Shown: positions 1 to 6,615, counted from the first letter of the stretch. The stretch: 7,118 bases of DNA from JBGCED01 sp045106055 (GCA_045106055.1 JBGCED010000075.1:1-7118), one strand, 5' to 3'. Made by a program: numbers and translations. The notes: generated from the sequence alone by a model not told the origin.

Positions 1-64
1 CAATCGGCTTTCCAATTGTGAAAAATTGAACCCATGGTAATATAATCGCCAGTAATAATCGCAT
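1..64 (-). CDS. YqaE/Pmp3 (UPF0057)-like small membrane protein, N-terminal fragment cut by window edge
   Basis: Only the first 21 codons are in the window, reading MRLLLAIILPWVQFFTIGKP and one further Ile, then the frame runs off the left edge. The start is chosen because an AGGAG ribosome binding site lies 7 bases upstream of the ATG, the best one in the window. The hydrophobic Leu/Ile run followed by Pro-Trp and a Gly-Lys-Pro turn resembles the first membrane segment of YqaE/Pmp3 proteins, which are normally about 50-60 residues with two membrane helices in the inner membrane. Eukaryotic Pmp3 affects membrane potential and salt tolerance; the bacterial role is not well defined. The gene starts 72 bases after the valS stop on the same strand. 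No convincing terminator separates them, so it could be read with valS or from its own promoter. The family call rests on recalled similarity of a short segment and is moderately sure; that a gene starts here is surer. Confidence 0.66.
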   Translation of the reverse strand, partial: MRLLLAIILPWVQFFTIGKPI

Positions 65-71
65 TTTAAAG

Positions 72-76
72 CTCCT
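72..76 (-). promoter_or_regulatory. Shine-Dalgarno site AGGAG of the YqaE-like gene
   Basis: On the minus strand AGGAG is followed by CTTTAAA and then the ATG, an ideal 7-base spacing. This site is what makes the very short, edge-cut reading frame credible as a real gene start. Confidence 0.7.
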
Positions 77-136
77 ATGATGATAACAGATTGAAATATT
101 TAGATGTGAAAAACATAATTACAGAATTACCGCCCT

Positions 137-2827
137 TTAAGATAGCATTTCCAAAGCGGTGTTAAGATCATTTAGGCGGGCATTGCCAACATCAAGGCGG
201 GCTTTTAATTCTTCAATCACTTCTTCGGGGGCTTTTGCGATAAAGCCTTGATTGTTAAGCCGTGTTTGGATGGTCTCAAGCTCTTTTTCAAGCCCCAAGC
301 GTTCTTTTTCAAGCCGTGCATGCTCTTTTGCAAAATCAATTAAGCCATGCAGCGGAATCGCCAATTTTTCAGTGCCAACTTGAAAAAGCGCGGTGCCAGC
401 TTCTGCGGCTGCGGGGCGATCGCTGATGGTTTCAACCCGTGCAAGCCGCTTAATCAGCTGAGATTCGCTGTCAATTAACGCCGCAATATCCGCTGAAACG
501 CCGCCCATATTCAAGGTAACTTTTGTGGATACAGGCACTTTTAATTCCGCCTTCACACCGCGAATTGCGGTGATTAAAGCGCGCATCCAGTCAATATGCT
601 GCCATGCAGTTTCATAATTTGGAACATCAAACGCTTTTGGCCAAGCGGTTACAGCCAAAGCTTTTTTATGTTCCTGATCTTCATAGAGATGCTGCCATAG
701 GGTTTCAGTGACAAAGGGACAAAAAGGGTGAAATAATTTTAGCATTTCGCCCAATGCCCAGCCCGTAACCTTGCGGATGGATTGGGCTTGTGCTTCATCG
801 CTGCTTGCAAAAACAGGCTTTGCAAATTCCAAATGCCAATCACAAAAAGTGCCATAAATAAAGTGATAAAGCGCCATTGCTGCATCCGCAAAGCGGTAAT
901 CATTTAAATGCTGATCTTGTTTTTGGCGCAATCTTGAAACCTCGTAAACCAGCCATTGCCCAAGCGGGTCATTGACTTGCTGCGGATCAAAATCGGTTGG
1001 AATCATAATCCCGTTCATTTCACAAAAGCGGGCGGCATTCCATAATTTTGTAATGAAATTGCGGCTATTTTTAAGCAAATCATCCGATATGCGCACATTG
1101 CGCCCGCTGCTGGCTTGGGCAAGCAGGGTAAAGCGCAAGCTATCTGCGCCATAATCATCAATCGATGCCAAAGGATCAATGACATTGCCTTTGGATTTGG
1201 ACATTTTTTTCCCCTCGGCATCCAGCACCAAGGCATGAACATAAACCGTTTTAAAGGGAACTTCGCCCGTAAAATGCAAGCCCATCATCATCATCCGCGC
1301 GACCCAGAAAAACAAAATATCAAAGGCGGTCACAAGAATTGTGTTGGGGTAAAATTTTTCAAAATCAGCGGTTTGCTGGGGCCAGCCAAGCGTTGAAAAA
1401 GGCCATAATGCAGATGAAAACCAAGTATCCAGCACATCCTCATCACGGGTTAAGCCTTTATTTTCAGCGATCAGCGCTAGGATTTCAGGCTTGGATTGAT
1501 AATATTTTGCTGCCGCTTGATAGGCGGCGGCTTCATTTTCTTCAACAAAAACCATCCCATCAGGTCCATACCATGCCGGGATGCGATGCCCCCACCATAG
1601 CTGCCTTGATACGCACCATGGCTGGATATTTTCCATCCAATTATAATAGGTCTTGCTCCAATTTTCAGGAACGATTTTGGTCTTACCCTCGCGCACTGCC
1701 TTAATGGCGGGCTGGGCAAGCGTGTGCGCATCCACATACCATTGATCGGTTAGATAAGGCTCAATCGGAACGGCGCTGCGATCCCCATAAGGCACACTGT
1801 GCCTGATCGCTTCGATTTTGATTAATTTACCCTGCGCCTCAAGATCGGCAACGGTTTTTTCGCGCGCTTTAAACCGCTCCATCCCGCGATAAGCTTCAGG
1901 CACTTCATCATTTAGATGCGCGCTGGGCGTTAAAATATTCAATAGGGTTAGATTATGCCTGCGCCCAACCTCAAAATCATTAAAATCATGGGCAGGGGTG
2001 ATTTTAACCGCGCCAGAGCCTTGTTCAGGATCGGCATGTTCATCCGCAAGAATTGGAATTAACCGCCCGCTTAACGGCAAACGGCAATATTTGCCAATTA
2101 AATGTTGATAGCGCGGATCATCGGGATGAACCGCAACCGCCATATCACCAAATAGGGTTTCGGGGCGGGTGGTGGCAACAACAATGCTTTCACCCTCATT
2201 CCCATCAACATCATAGGCAATATGATATAATTTTCCCTTAATCTCGGTTGGGTTTACCTCAAGATCTGAAATGGCGGTTTCAAAGGCGGGATCCCAATTT
2301 ACCAGCTTTTGATCGCGGTAAATCAGCCCTTGCTTATGCAGGGTAACAAATACTTTTGTAACGCAGCTTGAAAGCCCTTCATCCATTGTAAAGCGCTCGC
2401 GGCTCCAATCACAAGATGCGCCAAGCCGCCTTAATTGACGGATAATCTGCCCGCCAGAATGGGCTTTCCATTCCCAAACCTGCTTTAAAAATGCCTCGCG
2501 CCCCAATTCTTTTCGTGATGGTTTGCCGTCTGCTTCCAGCTTGCGCTCAACCACCATTTGGGTGGCAATGCCTGCATGATCCGTGCCTGGCAGCCACAGG
2601 CAATCATGCCCTTTCATGCGCTGCCATCTGGTTAGCACATCTTGCAAGCTGTTATTTAGCGCGTGACCAATATGCAAGCTGCCCGTGACATTGGGCGGCG
2701 GGATCATTATGGTAAAGGGGGGCTTATCTTGATTATCAGGCTGATTTGCGACAAACAGCCCTTGATCTTCCCATTGCTGATAGCGTTCAGCTTCCATTTT
2801 TGCGGGATCGGTGATTTTATCAAGCAT
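137..2827 (-). CDS. valS: Valyl-tRNA synthetase (class Ia)
   Basis: Charges tRNA-Val with valine in the cytoplasm and removes mischarged threonine by editing. The 896 residues are within the usual bacterial range (about 880-950). In order: N-terminal catalytic segment with PPPNVTGSLHIGH (HIGH signature at residues 52-55) and GTDHAGIATQ (81-90); the CP1 editing domain, with TTRPETLFGD (219-228) and the segment 280-298 containing ITPAHDFNDFE; the WCVSRQLWWGHRIPAW block (404-419); DTWFSSALWP (467-476); the KMSKS loop at 541-545; an anticodon-binding domain from about 620 to 800; and a charged C-terminal coiled-coil arm (about 832-896) rich in Lys, Glu and Leu, typical of bacterial ValRS. No catalytic motif is missing. 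The ATG is preceded by TAGGTCAATC, a modest AGG site, and the MLDK-DP start matches family starts. It lies 94 bases after the A-type carrier gene on the same strand, so it may be partly co-transcribed with the suf genes. Confidence 0.98.
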   Translation of the reverse strand: MLDKITDPAKMEAERYQQWEDQGLFVANQPDNQDKPPFTIMIPPPNVTGSLHIGHALNNSLQDVLTRWQRMKGHDCLWLPGTDHAGIATQMVVERKLEADGKPSRKELGREAFLKQVWEWKAHSGGQIIRQLRRLGASCDWSRERFTMDEGLSSCVTKVFVTLHKQGLIYRDQKLVNWDPAFETAISDLEVNPTEIKGKLYHIAYDVDGNEGESIVVATTRPETLFGDMAVAVHPDDPRYQHLIGKYCRLPLSGRLIPILADEHADPEQGSGAVKITPAHDFNDFEVGRRHNLTLLNILTPSAHLNDEVPEAYRGMERFKAREKTVADLEAQGKLIKIEAIRHSVPYGDRSAVPIEPYLTDQWYVDAHTLAQPAIKAVREGKTKIVPENWSKTYYNWMENIQPWCVSRQLWWGHRIPAWYGPDGMVFVEENEAAAYQAAAKYYQSKPEILALIAENKGLTRDEDVLDTWFSSALWPFSTLGWPQQTADFEKFYPNTILVTAFDILFFWVARMMMMGLHFTGEVPFKTVYVHALVLDAEGKKMSKSKGNVIDPLASIDDYGADSLRFTLLAQASSGRNVRISDDLLKNSRNFITKLWNAARFCEMNGIMIPTDFDPQQVNDPLGQWLVYEVSRLRQKQDQHLNDYRFADAAMALYHFIYGTFCDWHLEFAKPVFASSDEAQAQSIRKVTGWALGEMLKLFHPFCPFVTETLWQHLYEDQEHKKALAVTAWPKAFDVPNYETAWQHIDWMRALITAIRGVKAELKVPVSTKVTLNMGGVSADIAALIDSESQLIKRLARVETISDRPAAAEAGTALFQVGTEKLAIPLHGLIDFAKEHARLEKERLGLEKELETIQTRLNNQGFIAKAPEEVIEELKARLDVGNARLNDLNTALEMLS

Positions 2828-2869
2828 GATTGACCTATATGAATATGTGATATTTAAAAAATTGACTTA

Positions 2870-2898
2870 TAAATAATCACAAACCCACCCAAGGTCAA
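2870..2898 (-). promoter_or_regulatory. Possible internal promoter for valS
   Basis: In the 94-base gap upstream of valS the minus strand has TTGACC, five of six matches to a -35 box, followed after 17 bases by TATTTA, a weak -10 (three of six). It would give valS its own transcript with a leader of about 35 bases. The weak -10 keeps this tentative. Confidence 0.25.
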
Positions 2899-2921
2899 AG
2901 GGTTTATCGCTTTAATCCTGT

Positions 2922-3293
2922 TTAAACGCTAAAGCTTTCCCCGCACCCGCAGCGTCCCTTTTCATTGGGATTGATAAAGGTAAAGCCACTTTGCATTTTA
3001 TCTTCTTGATAATCAATGGTGCTGCCAATCAAGAACATCACCGCCGCAGGATCAATCAATAGGGTGATGCCATTTGCGGTGATTTCTTCTTCAAATTGTT
3101 TTTTATCATGGGCATATTCAACCACATAGCCATGACCAGAGCAGCCCTTGCTGGAAATAGAGACCCTAAGCCCAATTACAGGATCATCCGCCTTGTCAAT
3201 CAATGTGCGAATGCGTTCAATCGCGGCATCGGTTAAGGATAGGATTGATTTTTGGGCGGGCGGTGCTTGTGTTTGTTCTTGTGTTTGCATCAT
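2922..3293 (-). CDS. sufA: A-type iron-sulfur carrier (HesB/IscA/SufA family)
   Basis: Carries assembled Fe-S clusters, or iron, from the SufBCD scaffold to target apoproteins in the cytoplasm. The 123-residue protein has the family's three conserved cysteines: Cys51 in GCSGHGYVVEY and Cys115/Cys117 in GRCGCGESF near the C-terminus. The body from about residue 16 (SILSLTDAAIERIRTLI) to the end matches the single-domain A-type fold; the first 15 residues, rich in Gln and Pro, are a non-conserved tail. Two ATGs begin the frame (3293 and 3290), and the nearest purine-rich site, AGGGAAAG, is rather far upstream, so the exact start is uncertain by one codon. It follows sufT by 42 bases. Whether to call it sufA or iscA is a naming choice; the suf context favours sufA. 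Other A-type subfamilies such as ErpA cannot be strictly excluded. Confidence 0.93.
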   Translation of the reverse strand: MMQTQEQTQAPPAQKSILSLTDAAIERIRTLIDKADDPVIGLRVSISSKGCSGHGYVVEYAHDKKQFEEEITANGITLLIDPAAVMFLIGSTIDYQEDKMQSGFTFINPNEKGRCGCGESFSV

Positions 3294-3335
3294 TTGACTT
3301 AAACTTTCCCTAAAAGATGATATGGTGTGGGTGGA

Positions 3336-3827
3336 TTACCAAATATCAAGTGCCATTTTTGCGTCTTCGCTCATCAAATTTTGATCCCAAGGCGGCGACC
3401 AAGTTAAGGTAACCGTTGCCTTGCCAATGCCATCAACCGCAGCAACCGCATTTGCGACTTGCAGCGGCATTTCACCTGCAACAGGGCAGGCTGGCGCGGT
3501 TAGAGTCATTAAAATATCGCAATCGCCTTGCGCATCAATCTTATGTTCATAAATTAGCCCCAAATCATAGATATTCACAGGAATTTCTGGATCAAAAACA
3601 GTTTTAAGCGCGGCAATTACCGCCTCTATCTCTGCGATTTTGCTGTTTTCTGGCAGGGAAGTGCCTGCAATCGCTTCTGTTCCTTCTTCTGCGGCAGGGC
3701 CTTCATTCATCCCCAACATGCCAAGATAAGGATGATGCATCATGCTCATTGGCGGGGCATCATATTCCATTTCCTCCTCAAGGTCGGTTTGCGGAATGTT
3801 ATTTTCATTTTGATTTGAAATCGCCAT
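3336..3827 (-). CDS. sufT: SufT, DUF59/MIP18-family Fe-S maturation protein
   Basis: SufT proteins help mature Fe-S proteins; the domain is related to eukaryotic MIP18/CIA2 and to PaaD. The 163 residues divide into a variable N-terminal part (1-64) and a DUF59 domain (about 65-163). The domain shows DPEIPVNIYDLGLIY (79-93), the conserved Cys114 in LTAPACPVAGEMP, and the SufT-type ending with WSPPW (143-147) and MSEDAKMALDIW. The N-terminal part is acidic (EEEMEYD) and has a Met/His-rich stretch, MSMMHHPYLGMLGM (27-40), that is not part of the DUF59 fold. The start is supported by AAGGA 11 bases upstream of the ATG, slightly long spacing. It begins 23 bases after the sufS stop and precedes the carrier gene, the usual position of this gene in suf operons. 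SufT rather than PaaD is favoured by the context and the C-terminal motif. Confidence 0.93.
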   Translation of the reverse strand: MAISNQNENNIPQTDLEEEMEYDAPPMSMMHHPYLGMLGMNEGPAAEEGTEAIAGTSLPENSKIAEIEAVIAALKTVFDPEIPVNIYDLGLIYEHKIDAQGDCDILMTLTAPACPVAGEMPLQVANAVAAVDGIGKATVTLTWSPPWDQNLMSEDAKMALDIW

Positions 3828-3850
3828 AATGATTCTAATCCTTTATCACA

Positions 3851-5104
3851 TTAACCCAAAAGTTTTTTTGCTTTATGCAGACCCGCCACCAGCTGATCAA
3901 CATCATCCATGCCATTATAGCAGCCAAAACTTGCGCGCACACTGCCTGTAATGTTAAGCCGTTTATGCAGTGGCTGCGCGCAATGCAGCCCCGCCCGCAC
4001 GCAAATTCCCTGCATATCAAGAATGTTTGCAACATCATGCGGATGCCCCCATGACAGACCAAAGCTGATCACAGGCGCTTTTGCTTTTGCCGTCCCATAA
4101 ATGGTCAAGCCGTCAATCGCTTGCAGCTGAGAGGTTGCGTGTTCCAGCAAATCATGTTCATGGGCGGCAATCGCGGCAATTCCAATCTGTTCAATATATT
4201 CAATCGCAGCGTGAAGCCCAAAAGCTTCCAAAATTGGCGGCGTTCCAGCTTCAAATTTTGCAGGCAGCGGTGCAAATTCCACGGTGTCAAAATCAACCTG
4301 TTTTATCATATCCCCGCCGCTTAGAAAAGGCGGCATTGCGTCTAATAATTCAGTTTTGCCATATAATACGCCGATTCCCGTCGGCCCATAAAGCTTATGC
4401 CCTGTAAACACATAAAAATCAGGATTCATCGCCGCAAGATCAAGCTTAACATGCTGCACGGCCTGCGATCCATCAACCAATAATTTCGCCCCTGCTTTGT
4501 GGGTTGCTTCTGCAATTTCAGCAATCGGTGTGATCGTTCCAAGCACATTGGATATATGGGTGATCGCAACCAGCTTTGTTCTGGAATTTAGCCGCTCCAA
4601 AAATGCATCCATCAGGAAATTACCCTGATCATCAATCGGACAGACCACCAGTTTAAACCCATGCTGCTTGGCTGCAATCAACCATGGCACCAGATTTGCG
4701 TGATGTTCCATTTCGGAAATAATAATCTCGTCCCCTTGTTCCATAAAGGCTTTGGGATAGGAATGGGCAACCAAATTGATTAAGCTGGTGGTGTTATAAC
4801 CAAAGATAATCTGATCATGGCGGGGCGCCCCCAGAAATTCAAAAATTTTATGGCGGGCTTGCTCGTATTGTGCGGTTGAATCTTGTGAAAATTGATAGGT
4901 GCCACGATGGATATTGGCATAGCTTTTATGGATGCTATTTGCCATCGCATCCAGCACTTGGGTTGGCTTTTGTGCCGATGCGCCGCTATCTAAAAAGCAG
5001 CAGCGCTTGCCGTTAATTTGCTGCGCAAGAATGGGAAAATCCGCGCGAATTTGATCCAGCGGATAAGCAGATGATGGGGGCTGTTTCAAGGCAAGACTCA
5101 TCAT
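3851..5104 (-). CDS. sufS: Cysteine desulfurase SufS (group II, PLP-dependent)
   Basis: Converts L-cysteine to L-alanine and holds the sulfur as a persulfide for Fe-S cluster assembly. The 417 residues are close to the usual 405-420. Key residues line up with E. coli SufS at a constant offset of 11: His134 in SEMEHHAN (PLP stacking), Asp211 and Gln214 in VDGSQAV, Lys237 in TGHKLYGPTG (Schiff-base lysine), Arg370 and the active-site Cys375 in RAGLHCAQP, and Arg390 in SVRASF. The short loop around Cys375 is the group II pattern, which normally needs a sulfur acceptor such as SufE or SufU; none is in the window. The frame opens with two ATGs. The first (5104) overlaps the sufD stop as ATGA, and AAGGGGGGG just upstream serves as ribosome binding site, so translation is probably coupled to sufD. 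It is followed by sufT after 23 bases. Confidence 0.97.
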   Translation of the reverse strand: MMSLALKQPPSSAYPLDQIRADFPILAQQINGKRCCFLDSGASAQKPTQVLDAMANSIHKSYANIHRGTYQFSQDSTAQYEQARHKIFEFLGAPRHDQIIFGYNTTSLINLVAHSYPKAFMEQGDEIIISEMEHHANLVPWLIAAKQHGFKLVVCPIDDQGNFLMDAFLERLNSRTKLVAITHISNVLGTITPIAEIAEATHKAGAKLLVDGSQAVQHVKLDLAAMNPDFYVFTGHKLYGPTGIGVLYGKTELLDAMPPFLSGGDMIKQVDFDTVEFAPLPAKFEAGTPPILEAFGLHAAIEYIEQIGIAAIAAHEHDLLEHATSQLQAIDGLTIYGTAKAKAPVISFGLSWGHPHDVANILDMQGICVRAGLHCAQPLHKRLNITGSVRASFGCYNGMDDVDQLVAGLHKAKKLLG

Positions 5105-5112
5105 ACCCCCCC
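5101..5112 (-). promoter_or_regulatory. G7 run and ATGA overlap at the sufD/sufS junction
   Basis: The last codons of sufD read GAA GGG GGG GTA TGA. The seven Gs (5106-5112) with two preceding As form a Shine-Dalgarno-like AAGGGGGGG a few bases before the sufS ATG, and the sufS start overlaps the sufD stop by four bases. This arrangement typically gives translational coupling. The run is also a homopolymer at which slippage could occur. Confidence 0.6.
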
Positions 5113-6288
5113 TTCATTCATTAAGCCATGAAGCGCATTGTTTAAATATTCTTTATCATCTTCATAAGCCGTTAGCGGTGCTTTTAAAAATCCATCAATC
5201 AGCATTTTACGCGCCTGATCATAGGGAATACCGCGCGTTTGCAGATAAAAAACCTGCATCGGATCAAGCGCGCCCATCGATGAGCCATGCGCACATTTTA
5301 CCGCATCTGCGTAAATCTCCAAGGCAGGTTTTGCGTTAATTTGTGCATTGTCAGATAATAATAAGGCCTTATGCTGCTGATTGGCATTTGTGCCGTCCGC
5401 GCCTTGATCTACAATGATTTTTGCTTGAAAATTTGCTTGCCCTGATTGATCGGCAATGCCGTGAAAAATCTGTTCACTGTTGCTGTTTGGGGCGTGGTGA
5501 TGAATGTTGGTAATATGTTCAATCATGGCATCATTGCTTGCCATATAAGCGCCATTAAAGATCGCTTCGGCATATTCACCTTTTAAATGAATATCAGTTT
5601 CTTGCCTGAAAAATCCTTGATCGCGCAAATGCGATTTAAAATCAAGCCGGCTATTGGCTTCAAGGCTAAAGCTTTGGCGCGCCGTGATGAAATGATTTGA
5701 GGGCAAGTTGGAATGGCGCAACCAATCAAGCTTTGCACCCGCGCCAAGATTAACGGCAAAGCGCGGCAAGGTCCAAACATCATTTTTCAAAGCTTCATCA
5801 TGCCAATATTCAACCAATGACAAGGATGCGCCTTGTTTGACATTAAGCGTGATTACAGGCGCGCTTACAAAGCTGCCCTTTTGTGGCAGCCCATTTCCGT
5901 TTCCATAAAAATTAAGCAATAGCGGCAGGGCGATATGCGTGTTTTCACGGATTGTAATGATAATTCCAGGCTGGATTGCAGCATTTTCAGCCGCATTCAA
6001 AGGATGGGCATCATCGGCGCGCGCACCATCCATTTTATGTTCAATATGAACGCCATCGGGCAGCTTTGAAAAATCAAAAGCGGCAATGCCATTTATAATA
6101 TCAATATGGGTAAGCAGGTCATTATCCATAAAATCAGTAATTTCTGGATCAAGCTTAACAATCGGCAAGGCGTGATTTTCCGTCAGCTCCCAATCAACAT
6201 CAAATAAACGGTTTAAATCGGTATAGCGCCATGATTCTTGGCTTTTCAAAGCGCGGATGGCTGTTTTATCCATAGATAATATATTCAT
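5101..6288 (-). CDS. sufD: SufD, Fe-S cluster assembly scaffold subunit
   Basis: SufD pairs with SufB and the ATPase SufC in the SufBC2D scaffold where new Fe-S clusters are built in the cytoplasm. The 395 residues are a little short (E. coli SufD is 423). An N-terminal helical part carries ESWRYTDLNRL (18-28). A beta-helix core runs from about 105 to 335, and the SufB/SufD signature at 303-354 includes QQHKALLLSDNAQINAKPAL, KCAHGSSMGALD and FYLQTRGI. Cys332 and His334 in KCAHG correspond to the conserved Cys358/His360 region of E. coli SufD, where His360 is functionally important. SufD rather than SufB is indicated by the length and by the position directly before sufS. The start at 6288 has GGATGA about 12 bases upstream; Met6 is a possible alternative start but lacks a better site. 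It is the first gene of the minus-strand cluster, with no sufB or sufC in front of it. Confidence 0.95.
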   Translation of the reverse strand: MNILSMDKTAIRALKSQESWRYTDLNRLFDVDWELTENHALPIVKLDPEITDFMDNDLLTHIDIINGIAAFDFSKLPDGVHIEHKMDGARADDAHPLNAAENAAIQPGIIITIRENTHIALPLLLNFYGNGNGLPQKGSFVSAPVITLNVKQGASLSLVEYWHDEALKNDVWTLPRFAVNLGAGAKLDWLRHSNLPSNHFITARQSFSLEANSRLDFKSHLRDQGFFRQETDIHLKGEYAEAIFNGAYMASNDAMIEHITNIHHHAPNSNSEQIFHGIADQSGQANFQAKIIVDQGADGTNANQQHKALLLSDNAQINAKPALEIYADAVKCAHGSSMGALDPMQVFYLQTRGIPYDQARKMLIDGFLKAPLTAYEDDKEYLNNALHGLMNEGGV

Positions 6289-6334
6289 GCAATTTCATCC
6301 ATTTTATGATCAAGCGGTTTATTGATTTAAACAG

Positions 6335-6369
6335 GACTAATAATAGTCTATTTGTATTTAATGTATAAA
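6335..6369 (-). promoter_or_regulatory. Candidate sufD promoter with overlapping GACTA/TAGTC operator-like dyad
   Basis: On the minus strand TTTATA (6369-6364, four of six to -35) is followed after 18 bases by TATTAT (6345-6340, five of six to -10), which would start transcription about 45 bases before the sufD ATG. The -10 lies inside a dyad, GACTA-ATAA-TAGTC on the plus strand (6335-6348). GACT/AGTC half-sites resemble those of IscR-type operators in front of isc/suf genes, but the centre here is one base longer than the enterobacterial form as I recall it. An alternative pair, TTGGTT and TAGACT with 17-base spacing, overlaps the same place. Confidence 0.45.
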
Positions 6370-6394
6370 CCAAACTTTACAAGCGTTAATCTAG

Positions 6395-6404
6395 GCATAT
6401 ATGC
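6395..6404. repeat. Perfect 10-base palindrome GCATATATGC
   Basis: A self-complementary 10-mer about 110 bases upstream of the sufD start. Flanking TAG and TA extend it imperfectly. It could be a protein-binding site or chance in AT-rich DNA; nothing else in the sequence decides. Confidence 0.3.
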
Positions 6405-6481
6405 TAAAAACGCCCTGTAAATTTGACATTTTTAATCTAACCCGCTCAATTTCCACAACTATCATTCTATTTGAGTTTATT

Positions 6482-6505
6482 TTCGCTTGGCAAGCCTTAG
6501 GCGAA
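6482..6505. repeat. Overlapping inverted repeats
   Basis: TTCGC and GCGAA bracket the element. Inside are GCTTG-G-CAAGC and GCC-TTA-GGC, so several mutually exclusive hairpins can form in 24 bases. It has no T-run after it on the plus strand and is not a terminator of the usual kind. It could be an operator or part of a leader RNA for the gene at 6688. Confidence 0.35.
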
Positions 6506-6550
6506 TCGGACATTCATGTTTGAGAGAAGCATGTTTAATCAGAGCATTCT

Positions 6551-6577
6551 GCTTAAAATTGGGCACTGGTTTTAAGC
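6551..6577. repeat. Inverted repeat GCTTAAAA / TTTTAAGC, 11-base loop
   Basis: Perfect 8-base arms at 6551-6558 and 6570-6577. The right arm is part of the first GGTTTTAAGCTAT repeat, so one half of that repeat is also present in the opposite orientation just ahead of the direct copies. Confidence 0.5.
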
Positions 6578-6615
6578 TATGGTTTTAAGCTATAAAGATA
6601 CTGGTTTTAAGCTAT
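6568..6615 (+). repeat. Three direct copies of GGTTTTAAGCTAT
   Basis: Perfect 13-base copies lie at 6568-6580, 6581-6593 and 6603-6615: the first two abut and the third follows after 9 bases. Copies 1 and 3 share an extra ACT in front; copies 2 and 3 share AAA behind, making TATAAA, which resembles a -10 box. The array ends about 70 bases before the ATG of the unknown gene. Likely uses are activator or repressor sites for that gene, or a recently duplicated promoter segment. Confidence 0.65.

Noticed and set aside
1339..1704. Plus-strand 121-codon frame opposite valS, with similar frames at 972-1154, 1115-1396, 2053-2241 and 2491-2688
   Set aside because: All lie antisense within an intact valS, have no recognisable motif, and their low-complexity His/Gln/Pro content is what the opposite strand of a coding sequence produces.
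2881..2905. AAACCC/GGGTTT inverted repeat after sufA as a rho-independent terminator
   Set aside because: The stem is 6 base pairs with a 13-base loop, and on the minus strand it is followed by GTGATTATTT rather than a T-run; the nearest T6 is more than 20 bases away.
4081..4407. Plus-strand frames inside sufS, and minus-strand out-of-frame readings at 3835-4062 and 4105-4296
   Set aside because: They overlap a SufS gene with every catalytic residue in place; no independent evidence supports them.
6423..6451. Perfect TTGACA -35 box on the plus strand as promoter of the unknown gene
   Set aside because: At 16-18 base spacing only CTCAAT, TCAATT or CAATTT are available as -10, none convincing, and the leader would be about 230 bases.
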